The notes beneath the pieces are model-generated. The model was given only the letters and a program-made list of their open reading frames with translations, had not been told where the DNA came from and ran no database searches. A DNA stretch of 64,000 nt, taken from assembly GCA_039621445.1 (NCBI GenBank), contig CP154957.1, positions 16,686,595-16,750,594 of the forward strand, given 5' to 3'. The translations under genes and the position numbers were made by a program. Below, in pieces: positions 43,083 to 54,609 of this stretch. This DNA comes from Euglena gracilis. Lineage: Eukaryota; Euglenida; Euglenophyceae; Euglenales. How positions within the stretch are numbered: position 1 is the first letter of the stretch; each line of letters opens with the position of its first letter.

Positions 43083-46000
43083 TGAGTAATTTGGAAATTA
43101 GATCCATTCATGGACAGCATGTCAAAGTCTATCCATTTACCAACCTGCCCACCCACCTACCTACCCACCTACCTGCCGACCTACCTACCTACCCACCTGC
43201 GCACCTACCTACCTACCTCCTTACCTACCTGCCTACCTACCTACCTCACCTACCAATCTATCTATGTATCCATCTCTCTCCCCCTCTCCCCTCGGGGGTC
43301 CATAAACACATCCTGTTTCAAAGAGGGGGTAAGTTCGCTGTTGGAAGGCGTGGAGGACGTATTGTAATCTTTTGCACTGCGGCAAAAAAAAAAACCCTCC
43401 AAACTCTATCCTTCCTGACACTGGGGTTCTGTAGGCCAGAACCAGACACTCGGCGGCACCTTCAATCCGCATCGAATGGACGGTCTCCTGCAGCACCATC
43501 TCATAGCTGTGGTCCCGCATCGGGCCAGGCCTCCGTCATGCACATGTGGCTGGGTGGTTGCCCATGCCAGGGGTCAGGGCGCCCAGTGGGAAACGAGCCA
43601 AGGCCTGCTCAGGATTTGGGCGTTCTGCAAAAGAAGCTTCTCGGCCTGCAGAGTGCGGAGGTCGGTCGGTCCAATAACCCCCCCCCATTATCACCCTCCC
43701 ATCCAATAACCCCCCCTTGAGCCCAACCAAAACCGTGACTTATAACCACCCAGAGGGATAATGATGAAGAAACAAAAGAGAAAAATGTGCCAAAAGTGAC
43801 GCTGTGTGCCAGAAAAAGAGGTGTGGTGGGCATGCCAAACCGTGAGGTTCTGGCAAAAAAAAGCAATAAAATCGCCCAAAATACCTTGCTTCGCCCCCTG
43901 CCAAAAAATAGGGGGTAACCTTGGAACTCTTCTGTGACACATGAAACCACGACTGGAAACCCCCCCAAAATAAGGCCCCCCCCCAAAATAAGACCCCCCA
44001 AAAAAGAGAGTTCCCCCTGACGCAAAGCGTCAGGGAGGGTGAAAATTTTCCCTGAAAAATTACTAAAAATCCCAATTTCAGACACAAAAATGATGAAATT
44101 TCAAATATTCCTCAAGTGAACATGGTGCGAAGTGCCAGAGGAAAATTTTTAGTTTTTTTGGGAAGCTTATGGTTGTTTTTCAGCCCGGGTTGGTCCAGAA
44201 AAAATCAAAAAAATAAGACCACACAAAAATAAGACCCCCCTGGAGGTTTCCAGCAACGGACCCAAAATGAAGACCCGGGTCTTATTTTGGGGGGGTTATA
44301 ACCCCCTCCCCACTTATCACCCCCCATCGGGGCCGACCACCAAAAAGGATCCTATAACCTCCAACCTCCAGGGGTTATCAATCGGGTGGGTTACAGATCC
44401 GGTCCTGAATAAATCCATCAACAACAGGGGGAGAATAGTTAACAGGGGGAGAATAGTTATGGGCTGGGTGGCTTGGGTTCGTGACCCTCTTGTGCAACGA
44501 GGTGGGCTGCCCGCCCCAATGCGGTGGGGTCAGGATCGCATCAATCGAGAGGGATGCCCTGAACCACTGCTTACCAAACCCGAAGGGCGAGAGTCATACA
44601 GGAAGGCTTTGGGGGGGGGGTGTTGGGGACCTGAGGGGGATTCCCGTACAATCCTGCCTGCAAAGGAATTTTCATTAAATTAAAATAATCATTAATTATT
44701 AATAATTTATAAATTGTTGTTGGATCAAAAATAGGGTCTTATGAAAAAGGGAAAGGAAAAAGGAAGGGGTGAATGGACCCAACAAGGCGATTGCCCAGTT
44801 TTGCAGGTCACTTTTCATTTTGAAACCAGTCAGTGAGTTTTCCAAAAGCCAATCAACCTTCCCACCTCCCTTACCACCCTTGGGTGAGGGGGGGGGGTCA
44901 TTTTTGAAAACGGCAAAAAACCAAAGGTGAAAGAAGGCCTAAAAACTCTACCACTGCCCAACTCCCAAAACCCACGACTTCATTTTTCCTGGGGAGAGGG
45001 GGTCTGGCCAAAAACCAGTCAGTCACTCCAAAACACCACTTCGCGGGAAACAATTGCTGGATCGCTCGCAAGACCCACCGCTCATAAGGTTTCCAGCCCC
45101 CATTCAACCATTCCCCGTCCTGCCAAGGTGGTTCCATGGCGGATTCAGTTGGGCCGCGCACAGTGCATCAGACAGCGGCCAACGCACCTTCTCTCCATAG
45201 TGCCGGTCCCGGTGCTGCTGCAACGCAGGCGTGCGCCGCACCGTCGGGCAGAAGTCGCGGTTGCCCAGCAGGTTATCTCTGCCATCAAACGGCCCCGGCG
45301 GATGGAACCACTGTCCTGCCGTGCTTCGGAGATCCAGCATCTTTCCGCACGCAACAAATTGCAGGCGTTCCGAGAACTTCCGGGGACAACGTCGAGCTCT
45401 GATATGTGTGGGGCCACTTTCCCCGAGTGAAACGGTAGAATGCCGATCCAAGTCCACCTCAGACAACGCTGGTGATCCATTGAATTCAAAGGGTTGGGAT
45501 GTGCCGGGGAGTTCGATGGTTGCGCACCCGCTGGCGAGGCACATCCACTGACGCACCGGTGTAGAAGCTGCATGAGGGAAGAATGGGCACGTCGCATCTC
45601 TTGATGTCAATCTCCCATAAAAATGTGATGAGTCATGTAACGGGAACCAGCAATTATCAGAAAGAAAGACTGGTCGGGGGAGAGACTGACATGGAGGGTT
45701 TTTCCAGACATTGCTGGAATATGTCTGTGCCCATCCAAATATGATATGAACACACAGGTTCCACCACGACGTTCCGGTCCTCAAAGGAAAAAAACCCACA
45801 AAACAGCGGAAAAAATGCCCATTTTATTTGACAGAAAAAAAATGATTCCTAGAATCCTTGGACCTTTGCCCATCCACCCAAAACATTAGAAATGCGTTAT
45901 ATATTTTTTTATATTTTCCACCCGTTTGCTGGCCCTTGGGGTACGCCCACGGGCGGTCCTCAAGGGGCAGTCCTCAGTTAAAAAAAGGGGCGGTCCACAT

Positions 46001-46796
46001 TTGAAGAATGCCATCAAAGGCAGTCCATACTCCTTCCCATCCACCACGTCCACGTAGGGGAGTTGTTCCGGGGCGTCGGGGACCGGCAGGGGGTCCTCGG
46101 TCAGCCACTCGCAGAGGAACCACAGCCGGCGGCACCAAGCCCAGGGAATGTCCCAAGGACCCCCCCCCCCAGGGATTCCAGCCAGTCAGCTGTAAAATGG
46201 TGCGGCTGGGGGAAAAAGAGGTGCCGGCTGGCAGGACCTGGACCCCCTGGAGCGGTATGGTGGTACCCGGCTTGAGAAATTCCCCGACCACGGCTCTGCG
46301 GCGTGGGCGGAGACGAGGCGGAGGACGGCGGGCCGGAGGAGTCCCCGCAGCCTGCGACCCGGGCCCGTGCACATGCGCTGCCCGGTTCAAGCCCGCTCCA
46401 AATTCTCTTCCCACGGTGCAAGGGCCACCCCTGGAACCCGAAGCACCCCCACCCACTTGAACGTGGTACCACTGCCACGTGGTACCTCAACGATTTTTGA
46501 AGGCCACAGCCGAAAACTCCAATGTGCGGGAACCGTACGAAAAATATCATTTTGGTGACACCAATCTGGTTGCGCAAACAATCGAATGCAGCTGGATGAG
46601 CTGGGACCCATGCACAAAAACAATGGAAAAAAATGAAAGAATGAGAACAGGTGGCACTGTAAAGCTTCAATTTTTTTGTGGTGAATAGCGAAAAGAATTG
46701 AAACGCTATCCATCGCCTGTCGGCAGAATAATGCAAAAAAGAAATATGAAACAGATTTGCAACGTGTGTGTGTGTGTGTGTGTGTGTCTGTGTGTG

Positions 46797-46827
<31 letters not shown>

Positions 46828-46868
46828 GTGTGTGTGTGTGTGCCTGTCTGTGTGTGTGTGTGTGTGTC

Positions 46869-46912
<44 letters not shown>

Positions 46913-46913
46913 C

Positions 46914-46951
<38 letters not shown>

Positions 46952-46952
46952 G

Positions 46953-47032
<80 letters not shown>

Positions 47033-47036
47033 TGTG

Positions 47037-47068
<32 letters not shown>

Positions 47069-47403
47069 TGTGTGTGTGTGTGTGTGTGTGTCTTTGCACC
47101 TAGTTAGGTGGCAGGTGTGGGTGGTTGTGGCAGCGGAAATCAGCGGAGGCGTGGGAATCGTTCAGCCGCAGCACACCGTTTCTGGGCCAGGGCAGCGCCA
47201 AGTATCATGACGCTCGGCCCTGAGAAAAGAAAAGACGACCGTGGCCCCCATTCAGAGACCCACCCAAGCAGATTGTGGCAGTTCCGCATGGTGTTGCAAA
47301 GCTCTCGGCAGGAGATGCACATACGCGCGCACATACGCGCCCGCACAAGGACACAAATGTGCACGCACACATATGCACAAACACACAGGCACGCGCACAA
47401 ACG

Positions 47404-47440
<37 letters not shown>

Positions 47441-48608
47441 TCACTCACTCACTCACTCACTCACTCACTCACTCACTCACTCACTCACTCACTCACTCAC
47501 TCACTCACTCACTCACTCACTCACTCACCCACTCACTCACTCACTCACTCACTCACTCACTCACTCATTCACAAACACACGTGCTCACGCACAGGTACAC
47601 ACCTTCCTGTTGCATTGCCAGGGCCAGGTGGTCGAGAAGCTGTGGCTCCTCAGGTAAAAGCAGGTTTTTTCCACAGAAATTAGAGCTAATTAATGGTTCA
47701 GCTTGTTGCTCTGTTCTGCACATCCCCTAACAAATATGCAGCAGGGGCAAATGTTGAGAGGTGCAAGCAAAAACCAGGAGGTAGCAATGAGCCTGAGACA
47801 AGAGAAACTGGCCTGCCGCCTTCAACAAAAAAATTCAAATACTTATGAAAAATCCCTAAATGCTATTTGATCCGCAACGGAATCAAGTTTCCAGGTGTTT
47901 ATCAATGAAGAATACTCAAAAAATGTCAAACCTTTGATTGCTGAAGCAGGAAGGTTGCAATGAAAACTTTTTGGAATGGAGTTGCACACCCCTTTTGCCA
48001 AAACCTGGGGAGAAGGTCAGAGGGGATGAGGCGCCATCCCGGTGGCTGCGGTGGTGGGAGGCTGCGAGTTGTGTGGGGAGAGGGGAGAGCTGCTGGGGGT
48101 GCAGACTGCAGAGGCTGTACAGGCGTTGGCCACTTCGCCGAGTCACTTTCAAAGAGACGTTGGGCCAGGCCAATTTTGCTGAACTCAAATCAGTTTATTC
48201 GACTTTGTACTGCATATGAAACAGTTTCCACACCATCAAAAGAAGAAGGCGCATTAAAGTAGCCATTTCTGGCCGCGTTGACTAACTCTCAAGACGGGGA
48301 AACCCCCCTCCTTGTGTTCCAGGAGGGGGTTCTGTGGGGGGGAGGGGGCAGACCATCAAAACAAAATTTTCAAGCATGAAGAGCCCCCTCCCCGCATACT
48401 TGGGGCCCGACCGAAGAACAAAATTCACACCTCTGCGGGTGATGCCCCTGGCGCAGGGTGAGCAGCGGCAGGCGTGGCATGGGGCAATTGAGCTCGAGGT
48501 GCTTGACGACGAAGGCCCAGCCCGCGACGGCGAACGGGTCACGCACCTTCTGCACCCAGGGGGGCGCCCTCCGGTGGAAGATCGGCCGCCGCCCACCCCG
48601 GCAGGGGC
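35640..48608 (-). CDS. Fic-domain protein (putative AMP-transferase fold), about 11 exons
   Basis: Predicted Fic-family protein of bacterial architecture. Exons: 48608-48431, about 46160-46033, 45310-45188, 43645-43605, 43506-43460, 42371-42286, 41770-41687, 39955-39867, 38560-38434, 36910-36764, 35840-35640. It spells out the family in order: [55 protein letters not shown] (inhibitory-helix-like IEG), [34 protein letters not shown] joined in phase to [10 protein letters not shown] (the HPFxDGNGRxxR active site), FPVSRLM, then [12 protein letters not shown]. Fic proteins transfer AMP or related groups to hydroxyls of target proteins. Most joins agree in phase. Two need GC donors (43605, 39867) and the 46033 donor may be GA. 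The 5' end is not found. Confidence 0.8.
36764..36910 (-). CDS. Fic exon with second half of the active-site motif
   Basis: Exactly 49 codons from acceptor TCTCTCAG to CAG followed by GTGCCA. It begins [15 protein letters not shown], the C-terminal part of HPFxDGNGRxxR (phosphate-binding Gly/Asn/Arg all present), and continues [15 protein letters not shown], the helix pair that follows in bacterial Fic proteins. Confidence 0.88.
38434..38560 (-). CDS. Fic exon with catalytic histidine
   Basis: Reads [17 protein letters not shown], then [15 protein letters not shown], and ends at CAG followed by GTGCAT in phase 0, so the catalytic HPF(Q) is completed by DGNGR of the next exon, 1.5 kb away. 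Start at GGGAG is inferred from phase with the exon at 39955-39867. Confidence 0.85.
39867..39955 (-). CDS. Fic exon [13 protein letters not shown]
   Basis: Joins RKEQ of the previous exon to [19 protein letters not shown] and [11 protein letters not shown], a conserved segment before the Fic core. Phase with the next exon requires the donor GG followed by GCAGGC (GC donor). The only GT in range (GTACCG) leaves no in-phase acceptor downstream. Confidence 0.75.
41687..43645 (-). CDS. Fic exons 4-7 (inhibitory motif and linker)
   Basis: Exons 43645-43605 ([13 protein letters not shown]), 43506-43460 ([16 protein letters not shown]), 42371-42286 ([19 protein letters not shown], then IPLDE) and 41770-41687 ([13 protein letters not shown], then [10 protein letters not shown]). 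The last three chain in phase with GT donors. The first ends AGCAG followed by GCCTTG, a GC donor in phase 2 that fits the single-base start of the second. LLLKESxASFEIEGE is the bacterial counterpart of the MRIEG exon. Confidence 0.72.
43016..43270. repeat. Adjacent tetranucleotide microsatellites
   Basis: (GATT/GGTT)n at 42990-43032, (ACAG)n at 43033-43080, then (CTAC/CACC)n at 43138-43260. Three different four-base repeats sit within 270 bp. Confidence 0.93.
43676..44330. repeat. Foldback repeat with AATAAGACCCC ends
   Basis: CCAATAACCCCCCCCCATTATCA and CAAAATAAGACCCCCC on the left are complementary to GGGTCTTATTTTGGGGGGG and GGTTATAACCCCCTCC on the right. A perfect 8-bp hairpin CCTGACGC/GCGTCAGG sits at 44016-44034. 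Length about 650 bp in an intron of the Fic gene. Confidence 0.6.
45188..45310 (-). CDS. Fic exon [18 protein letters not shown]
   Basis: 41 codons ending HYGEK at GAGAAG followed by [26 protein letters not shown] is nearly the bacterial Fic N-domain motif HRVRDNLPGTRDFCP..RRTP. A 231-codon frame runs through this exon into intron on both sides; only this part looks coding. Confidence 0.8.
46033..46160 (-). CDS. Fic exon [13 protein letters not shown]
   Basis: Reads [20 protein letters not shown], then YVDVVDGK, matching the RRLWFLYEWLTG..LDLPD..NYV stretch of bacterial Fic proteins. The 5' boundary is blurred by a run of eleven G, which puts the obvious acceptor TTTTACAG out of frame. The 3' boundary fits GGGAAG followed by GAGTAT (a GA donor) in phase 0. 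Confidence 0.7.
46765..47092. repeat. (TG)n/(TGTC)n/(CGTG)n compound microsatellite
   Basis: TG units, TGTC units, a CGCGCGCG patch and then a long run of TGCG units to about 47092. All Cys/Val and Thr/His repeat frames here are artefacts. Confidence 0.97.
47398..47575. repeat. (CA)n then (CACT)n microsatellite
   Basis: About 14 CA units followed by some 30 CACT units with one CACC interruption. It is complementary in type to the TG-rich array 300 bp to the left. Confidence 0.97.
48431..48608 (-). CDS. Probable 5' Fic exon FVVKHLELN
   Basis: GC-rich exon from acceptor CGCCGCAG to CAGAG followed by GTGTGA. It encodes [20 protein letters not shown] and [19 protein letters not shown]. The F-x2-KH-x3-N-x5-L pattern resembles the HLEFALKHEGVNLxVL segment near the N-terminus of bacterial Fic proteins. 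The plus-strand frame is also open, so strand rests on this resemblance and on splice sites. Confidence 0.5.
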
Positions 48609-49254
48609 CTGCGGCGAGAGCGCCAGGGCAGCCTGCCTGGGGCTGCAAGGTGGAGGGCCACCCCCTTTGGTCAGAGCCAGGGGGGGGTTCTGACTGGGCC
48701 CTGTCGCACAATTGATCGGGGGGGGGTCTGGATTTAGAATGCGAAAAGGCATTTGCCAGGGCGATATACACCTCATTTTTGGGGGAGGCCAGTGAGGTTT
48801 TGACAGGGTTGTGTTCACTGCTGTGTTAAAAACGTGCAATTCCAAAATAAAATCAGAAAGAACAATTGGGAAAAATTTCCAAACTTCAAGCACTGACACT
48901 GCAAAGCAGTATGAGGCTCAGACGAATTGGCTTTCTTTGGTGCCTGAGAAGATTTTTTTTGCACGCAATTCAAAATTAGATAATTCAAATTGAAATGCCT
49001 GAATGGCATATTGTAAATATTTAATTATTGGGTTGGATTCATGATTTTGTATGATGCATGTTAAATATGGTAACCAAATGGAACGTCCAACAAAAGACAG
49101 AGCAACACCTGGGCTGAAGAACAATGACGTGACAAAAAAACGGCGAACGCAAGCCATTCAAGGTGCCAGCCATAACGCAAGGCTGGAGGCTGCGGGAAAA
49201 AGGAGGCAAAACAGACATGCCCTTCCCATGCTTGTGCTTACTGACCGGGAGGGA

Positions 49255-49505
49255 GGGGGGGTGGGTGCTATAGGGTGCCTGCCCCTAGCAGGCACACCCC
49301 GGGGGAGGGGGGGGGGGGGGAAAATTTTCATTGAAAATGGCCTTTTCCAGGACCCCCGGCGCCTTTGGCGCCGGGGTCGGAGGGGGGTGCCTGCCAGGGG
49401 CAGGCACCCCCCAAAACCCTACCCTCCCCCGGGGGGGGGGGGTCGGATCGGGTGCTATGGGGTGCCTGTCCCTAGCACCCACCTCCCCCGTGGGGTAGGC
49501 ACCCG
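49255..49505. repeat. Cluster of GC-rich hairpins
   Basis: Three nested or adjacent hairpins: GGTGCCTGCC..GGCAGGCAC-type at 49383-49412, GACCCCCGGCGCC-TTT-GGCGCCGGGGTC at 49351-49378, and a related GTGCCTGCCCCTAGCAGGCAC at 49276-49296. GGTGCTATxGGGTGCCTG occurs at both ends of the cluster. Confidence 0.85.
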
Positions 49506-52235
49506 ACTAAGCACAAGCCTGGCCCTTCCTCTTCAGAAGCCTCCTTGGCCCATTTCAAGCACACCCAGATTTGTAATACATTTCTCCGTTCCTGTTTTCG
49601 GGGAGACAGAGAAACACCCAAGAAAGTTGTAATTTTCGGAGAACCTTGAATTCTCAAAACATAGCTTCAATGAACGTCAATACCGACCTCTGCATCTGTA
49701 ACTCTTTCTTGCTGTTGTTTTTGATCCCACCTTGAATTTCAAAGTTGTTATTTATTCTCAAAGCTATCGGTGGAACTTCATCATTTTGTGGCGATGCATC
49801 ATGAGGAGGATAATTGGTTTGCTTTGCATTTGTCACTCTCCGACACATATCCAGCAATTGGAAACTCCTGTCCAACTGGGGTCTGGACCCAGTTTAAGCC
49901 TGAGCAGGTGGAACCACAAAACACTGTCGTCGAGGGGGGGGAAACCTGACAACACCAAAACCCAGAAACACCTCAAAGAGGCGTTCTTTCCATTCCTGGA
50001 CCGTTTCCCCCAAAATTTTCGGCGTGTTGCACAAGAATTTTCTACAGGACCAGCAAAAAAAAGGGGGGCTGGGTTGCTGGGCAGCAACACCCAGGGGGGG
50101 GGGTACTGATGCAGGTGGGTTTTGCTTAAATCAGGGCTTCTGCAGCAACCCACGGAAAGGGTCTGCAAAACTGTAAACACAAATATGATGAAGAAGCCCC
50201 CCCAAAAGGTGTCCTCTGATCGGGGTGGTGATCGCTTGGCATAGAGTGATCGTTGGACATAGGGGGTAAAGAATCAAATCTCATAACACAATACCAGGTT
50301 CTCCAAAAAAAATTGTCATTTTCATCTCTTTCCCTCTTCAAATTAAAATATTTTCAATGCATTTAATTTCCTCTTTCAAAACCCAAACCCACGTTGCTGA
50401 TTTTGTTCGGTTTACCAGATACTGAAGGTTGATGGTTGTGTGCATTAACATTTTTGAAACTCCCAAAAAAACAACAACATGGAACAAAAGCAAGGTGGCG
50501 TTACAGGTTGGCTACTCTGCACTGTGGCAGTGCTGAACACTCCAAGCAAAGCAGCCAGGCAGTAAATTGTGCAAGGTCATGTATCGACCTAGGTACTGTC
50601 TGTGGAGATGTGCTGGCGTGTTGGCGCTGGCCCGACGTCACAGGGCGCTGCCGCACGTCAAAGTGGCGGCCGGGGGCCAAACTGCAACGACGGAGCAACC
50701 GGATTTGCAGGGCCTTTCTTCAAAGTTCCTTCAGGGTGATGAGGAAAGTCTTCGGAAGCGAAAACGATATGACTTCTGCCTTCAGAAAATAAGTCAGCCA
50801 ATTATTTTTTGAAAACCAGTCAATGGTCAATGTCTTTAAACCCCACGGGAGAGTTGGTCATTCTGGCCACTTCGGCTGGGAAAAAAAAACGATTCAATGG
50901 GTTTCAAGCCAACGGGTTTTCTTTAATTTCCACCTTTCCTTCACATGAATGCTACGTCGTCAGGCTAGACTGGCAATTTTTGTCTCCTTTGACGGCCTCC
51001 CCTCCCTGAATGGTGTGCCCCCAAAAACAAATCAGTCCCGGGGGTGGATTGGCTCACAATACAAAAGCAATGATACACCACCATCACCCCTTCTCGGTCC
51101 AACAAATGAAAAGACAGTGTGCACCCCGGAAAAATTAAACGCAACCCAAGACTTGGGGATTTTTTTTTGGGAGCTATGACCTTTTTTTTTACCAAGTGAC
51201 AGAGAACAAGCCATTGTTGACAAAATTCAGGGATTCGCACAAGTTCGTGTTGCACAAAATCAACGATGCACATTTATACTTCAGAACAAGATTGTGGTAT
51301 TCTTTAGTATTCGGCAGAGTTTTAAGAAAAATTGGCAGTAAAATCAATCTCTGAAGGATGGTGCGCCAAGCTCAATTTTGTTGTTGTGACTGTTGGTCAC
51401 TTTTGGCTTAATCCCCAGCAGTTTCCGTCCATTTTTGTCCATGTTGGCCAGTTTTATTTTAACCATTATTGGGCCATCGTTGCCATTTCATCCATTTTGG
51501 GCCAATTTTGGGATACAGTTATCATTTTCATCTTGATTCTGCAGTCCTCCTTGGTGCCCTGCTCATTCAAACATGTCCTTGTGGCCTGCCTTGTTGTAGT
51601 CACTTCAGTTCGTCCCAAGCACCTTGACACTTCGCTTTTTGCACTTATCATCTCCCCTTACCTCTGGGACAGCACAATATTGTGCAGCGTGCAACCTTGC
51701 CCAACATCGGGCACCTGTTCTCCAAAGCCACATACTTTTCATCAGCAATAAAACAGGAAGGTATGATGACTCTGATATGATGATGGACAGAGAGGAAAGA
51801 GAACAGAGGAGAGAGGGTGGCGGATGGCAAAGGGCAAGGAGGAGAGTAATTATCAGTCCATGTTTGTTTCCTCTTTGAGGGAAGTATATCTTTAATGCAA
51901 AGGCCAGTTTCAGAGGGGCACTTTCATAAATGGCAGGAAATCTCATTCATAATTATTTGTGCTAGTTCCTAGTCATCTGTGACTATTCGTGATTATTCGT
52001 GATTTTGGTAATTCCCCAAATTTGCACAGGTTTGTGATTATTCGTGGCACGAATTTGCGGGAATCCCTGCAAAGTTATCAAAAACCATGTTACAAGTGAA
52101 CGTTTGTGGCAAACTTTGAAGGGCAGCTTTTCACCAACAGCACCGTCACCGAGCCAGCAACCCAGCTTGCACTAACCCCTGGCATAGACTCAGCATTGGG
52201 AGGGGCAATCCACAATTGCCAGGGCGGAGGGACAC

Positions 52236-52349
52236 CTCATCCTCCTCGTCGCTGCTGTCGCCGCCAGCCGCCCCGGGAGGCGGGGGCCGGGGGCCGACGT
52301 CCCGCTCGCGCAACACGTAGGCCGCCGCAGGCCGGCAGGGCCCCGGCCC
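52236..52349 (-). CDS. 38-codon duplicated exon, copy B (GT donor)
   Basis: Phase 0-0 exon of 114 bp from acceptor GTGTGCAG to GATGAG followed by GTGTCC. It encodes CRPAAAYVLRERD, a Pro/Gly linker and DSSDEEDE. Same length, same ends and same motif positions as the exon at 54107-54220. Acidic DSSDEEDE tails are typical casein-kinase-2-type sites, but the protein is not recognised. Confidence 0.7.
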
Positions 52350-53209
52350 CTGCACACCGGCACAGGACGCGAAGCGGACGAAGGCAGCGGCTTGAACAAA
52401 ATAAAGCACGGCTGGATATGACCGGTCTCTCTGTGGCTGCCCTGTTCCACTTCTTGTCCAACGACAGAGGCAACAGCCGGGGACTCGCCCCATGGCACTC
52501 TTTCTCACCATGTCATCATGGCACGGGGGGGGGTCCACAACACCGGAGGAGCACTGGCGGAGGAGCCACCTCAAGCTCGGCTGGGCCCCCCTGGGCGGCT
52601 CCTTCCGCCCCCTCCCGGCCAACAGCCGGGGCAGGAGGGCAGGGCCCCAACCCCTGCGGATGGAAGAGGAAGCGGGAGGGGAAGGGGAAGGCAGCCAGCT
52701 GATAAAAGACGGCGGTGGAGCAGAGTGTTTCTGGCGTGCCCCCCCCCCAACAGAATGACCAGCCCTGGCCTGGGGTTGAACCCACCCGCCCACATGGGGC
52801 CATCACACCAATGTGGAGGACCACAGCTCTGAGGGCACCTGGGGTCCGGGTAGTTGTTGTTTGCCACAAGGCGTTGTTGTCTTTTTTCAAATTGAATGCT
52901 CCAGACCATTCTTGTTATTTTTGTAGTGGAATGCAAAAAAGAATCGCCAATGACAACCACAAAAAAAGAAGAACCTTAAGAATGTCGAAGATCACACAAG
53001 TGAGGATGTGGGGTCGCTAACTGGGAATTTCACCAGCGAAGGGAAGAAATCCAATTCAAACAGATCGATGCAACAATTATGCACAAGTGACACAATCAAG
53101 CGAAAAGCACGAACACAATCCATAATTGTAACACAACTGAATAAGAGAGTGATGGTGTAAAGTGGAGCCCCCACAGTAGCCCGCAGTCCCCCCCAAAACC
53201 AAACCCACC

Positions 53210-53710
53210 CCCCCCCCCCCCACCCCCACCCCCCCCCACAATAACCCCCCCCCAAGATAACAAACCCTCGCTACAAGAAACCCCCAAATATAAGAAACCC
53301 TTTGGTCGCTTTTCAGCCGACACCCAAATATAAGAAACCCCCGAATATAAGAAACCCCTAGGCTGTTGGACGTTAATCCATATATCAGAAACCCCTCATC
53401 CCTTGAGAATCTTTCTTTCATCGATATCACTCCCAGATTCAGAAATAACACTCTACGACCTTCTTCTGGACTGATGGAATGATCCGATTCAGTGCTCCAA
53501 GGCCTCAGAAGCCATCAGACATGAAGAAATTCCTACACGCCGCGGTCACATGTAATTAATTACATGAAGGAACCGAAGGAAGAAAAAGTTCCATTTATAA
53601 GAAACCCTTGGGGCCTGCCTTCGACACCCAAATATAAGAAACCCCCAAATATAAGGAACCCTTTGGGCCAATCGGCCGACAGAGAAATATAAGAAACGGG
53701 TTGAATATAT
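53210..53710. repeat. AAATATAAGAAACCCC repeat with foldback ends
   Basis: At least eight AAATATAAGAAACCC or close variants between 53260 and 53690, with runs of C at the left and GAATATATTTGGGGGGG at the right. It belongs to the AT-box/C-run family and lies between the two copies of the duplicated exon. Confidence 0.75.
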
Positions 53711-54106
53711 TTGGGGGGGGTTACCCCACACATGCAATTTTTGCATCATTTTTTGACTTACTCGGCCTTCGGCCTCGTCCGGGGGGGGGGGGGCGGACCC
53801 CCAGACAAATATAACATCATCCTTCATCTGTGCAACTAGGGGCATCCAACACCTTATCTTTCCGGACACCCCCCCACCCACACCCACACATACCCCCCAC
53901 AGTGCCTCACACTCAAGTGTGGGGACTCCACTTTATGCCATATGTGGGATTGCGACATCCCCCAGAGAGGTGGCCACTGCAACAAAAGTGTGGCCACATA
54001 TAATACGAACATTGGCGGCCTATCAAAGGCAAGCATGGGTTTCAAGGTGTCCTTTCTTCCCAACCACCTCTCCCTGCCTTCCTTTCATGGGGCTGGGGGG
54101 GAATGC

Positions 54107-54220
54107 CTCGTCCTCCTCGTCGCTGCTGTCGGCTGGAGGCTGGGCCGGGGGCCGGGGCCCCGCGGCCTCGGCCCGGAGGACGTAGGCGGCGGCGGGCCGG
54201 GCAGGGGCTGGCGGGGGTTC
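54107..54220 (-). CDS. 38-codon duplicated exon, copy A (GC donor)
   Basis: Paralogue of the exon above: 114 bp, phase 0-0, acceptor CACGCAG, encoding ARPAAAYVLRAEA, a Pro-rich linker and DSSDEEDE. It ends GACGAG followed by GCATTC where copy B has GATGAG followed by GTGTCC. The preceding exon (54759-54610) ends in phase 0, consistent with it. Confidence 0.72.
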
Positions 54221-54609
54221 CTGCGTGGGTCACAGCGGAACCATTTGCAGCCGCCCCTCACGCTAGGGTGAGACGTTGTTGATTTTTTTGGCGGACAGTT
54301 GCGGTCGTTCGTGCAGGTCTCGACGTCACGTTTTGTTGTTGGTTTTTTTTGTAGTATCTGTCACTCCACCAGGAATGGAACGCTTCGAAAGCAAAAACCC
54401 TAACCATTTCTGCACTAATTCTGGCTCATAGGGAAAAAAAATGGCTGGATGGCTGGATAACCCCACCCACCACCACAGGTGCACGCAAATGGATTCAAAA
54501 AGTAATACACCTGGGAGGCTGCTGGCCAGGCACGCACTTCACAACAAGCAAACAGGACGCAACGTGAATGCAAGGGGTGCAGGCTGTATGCCGTCGGCAA
54601 TGTAGGTAC

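Noticed and set aside
45104-45799. 231-codon minus-strand ORF as an intact gene
   Set aside because: Only 45188-45310 resembles a known family (Fic); flanking parts have intron-like composition and lie outside good splice sites.
46101-47683. Long Thr-His, Cys-Val and Leu-Thr-His-Ser repeat ORFs
   Set aside because: Translations of TG/CGTG and CACT microsatellites. Only the short EWLT-containing segment at the low-coordinate end is considered coding, and it is in another frame.
48334-48715. Plus-strand ORF ([18 protein letters not shown]) as a gene
   Set aside because: The minus strand of the same segment has an acceptor, a GTGTGA donor and Fic-like FVVKHLELN; the plus frame is probably its GC-rich shadow.
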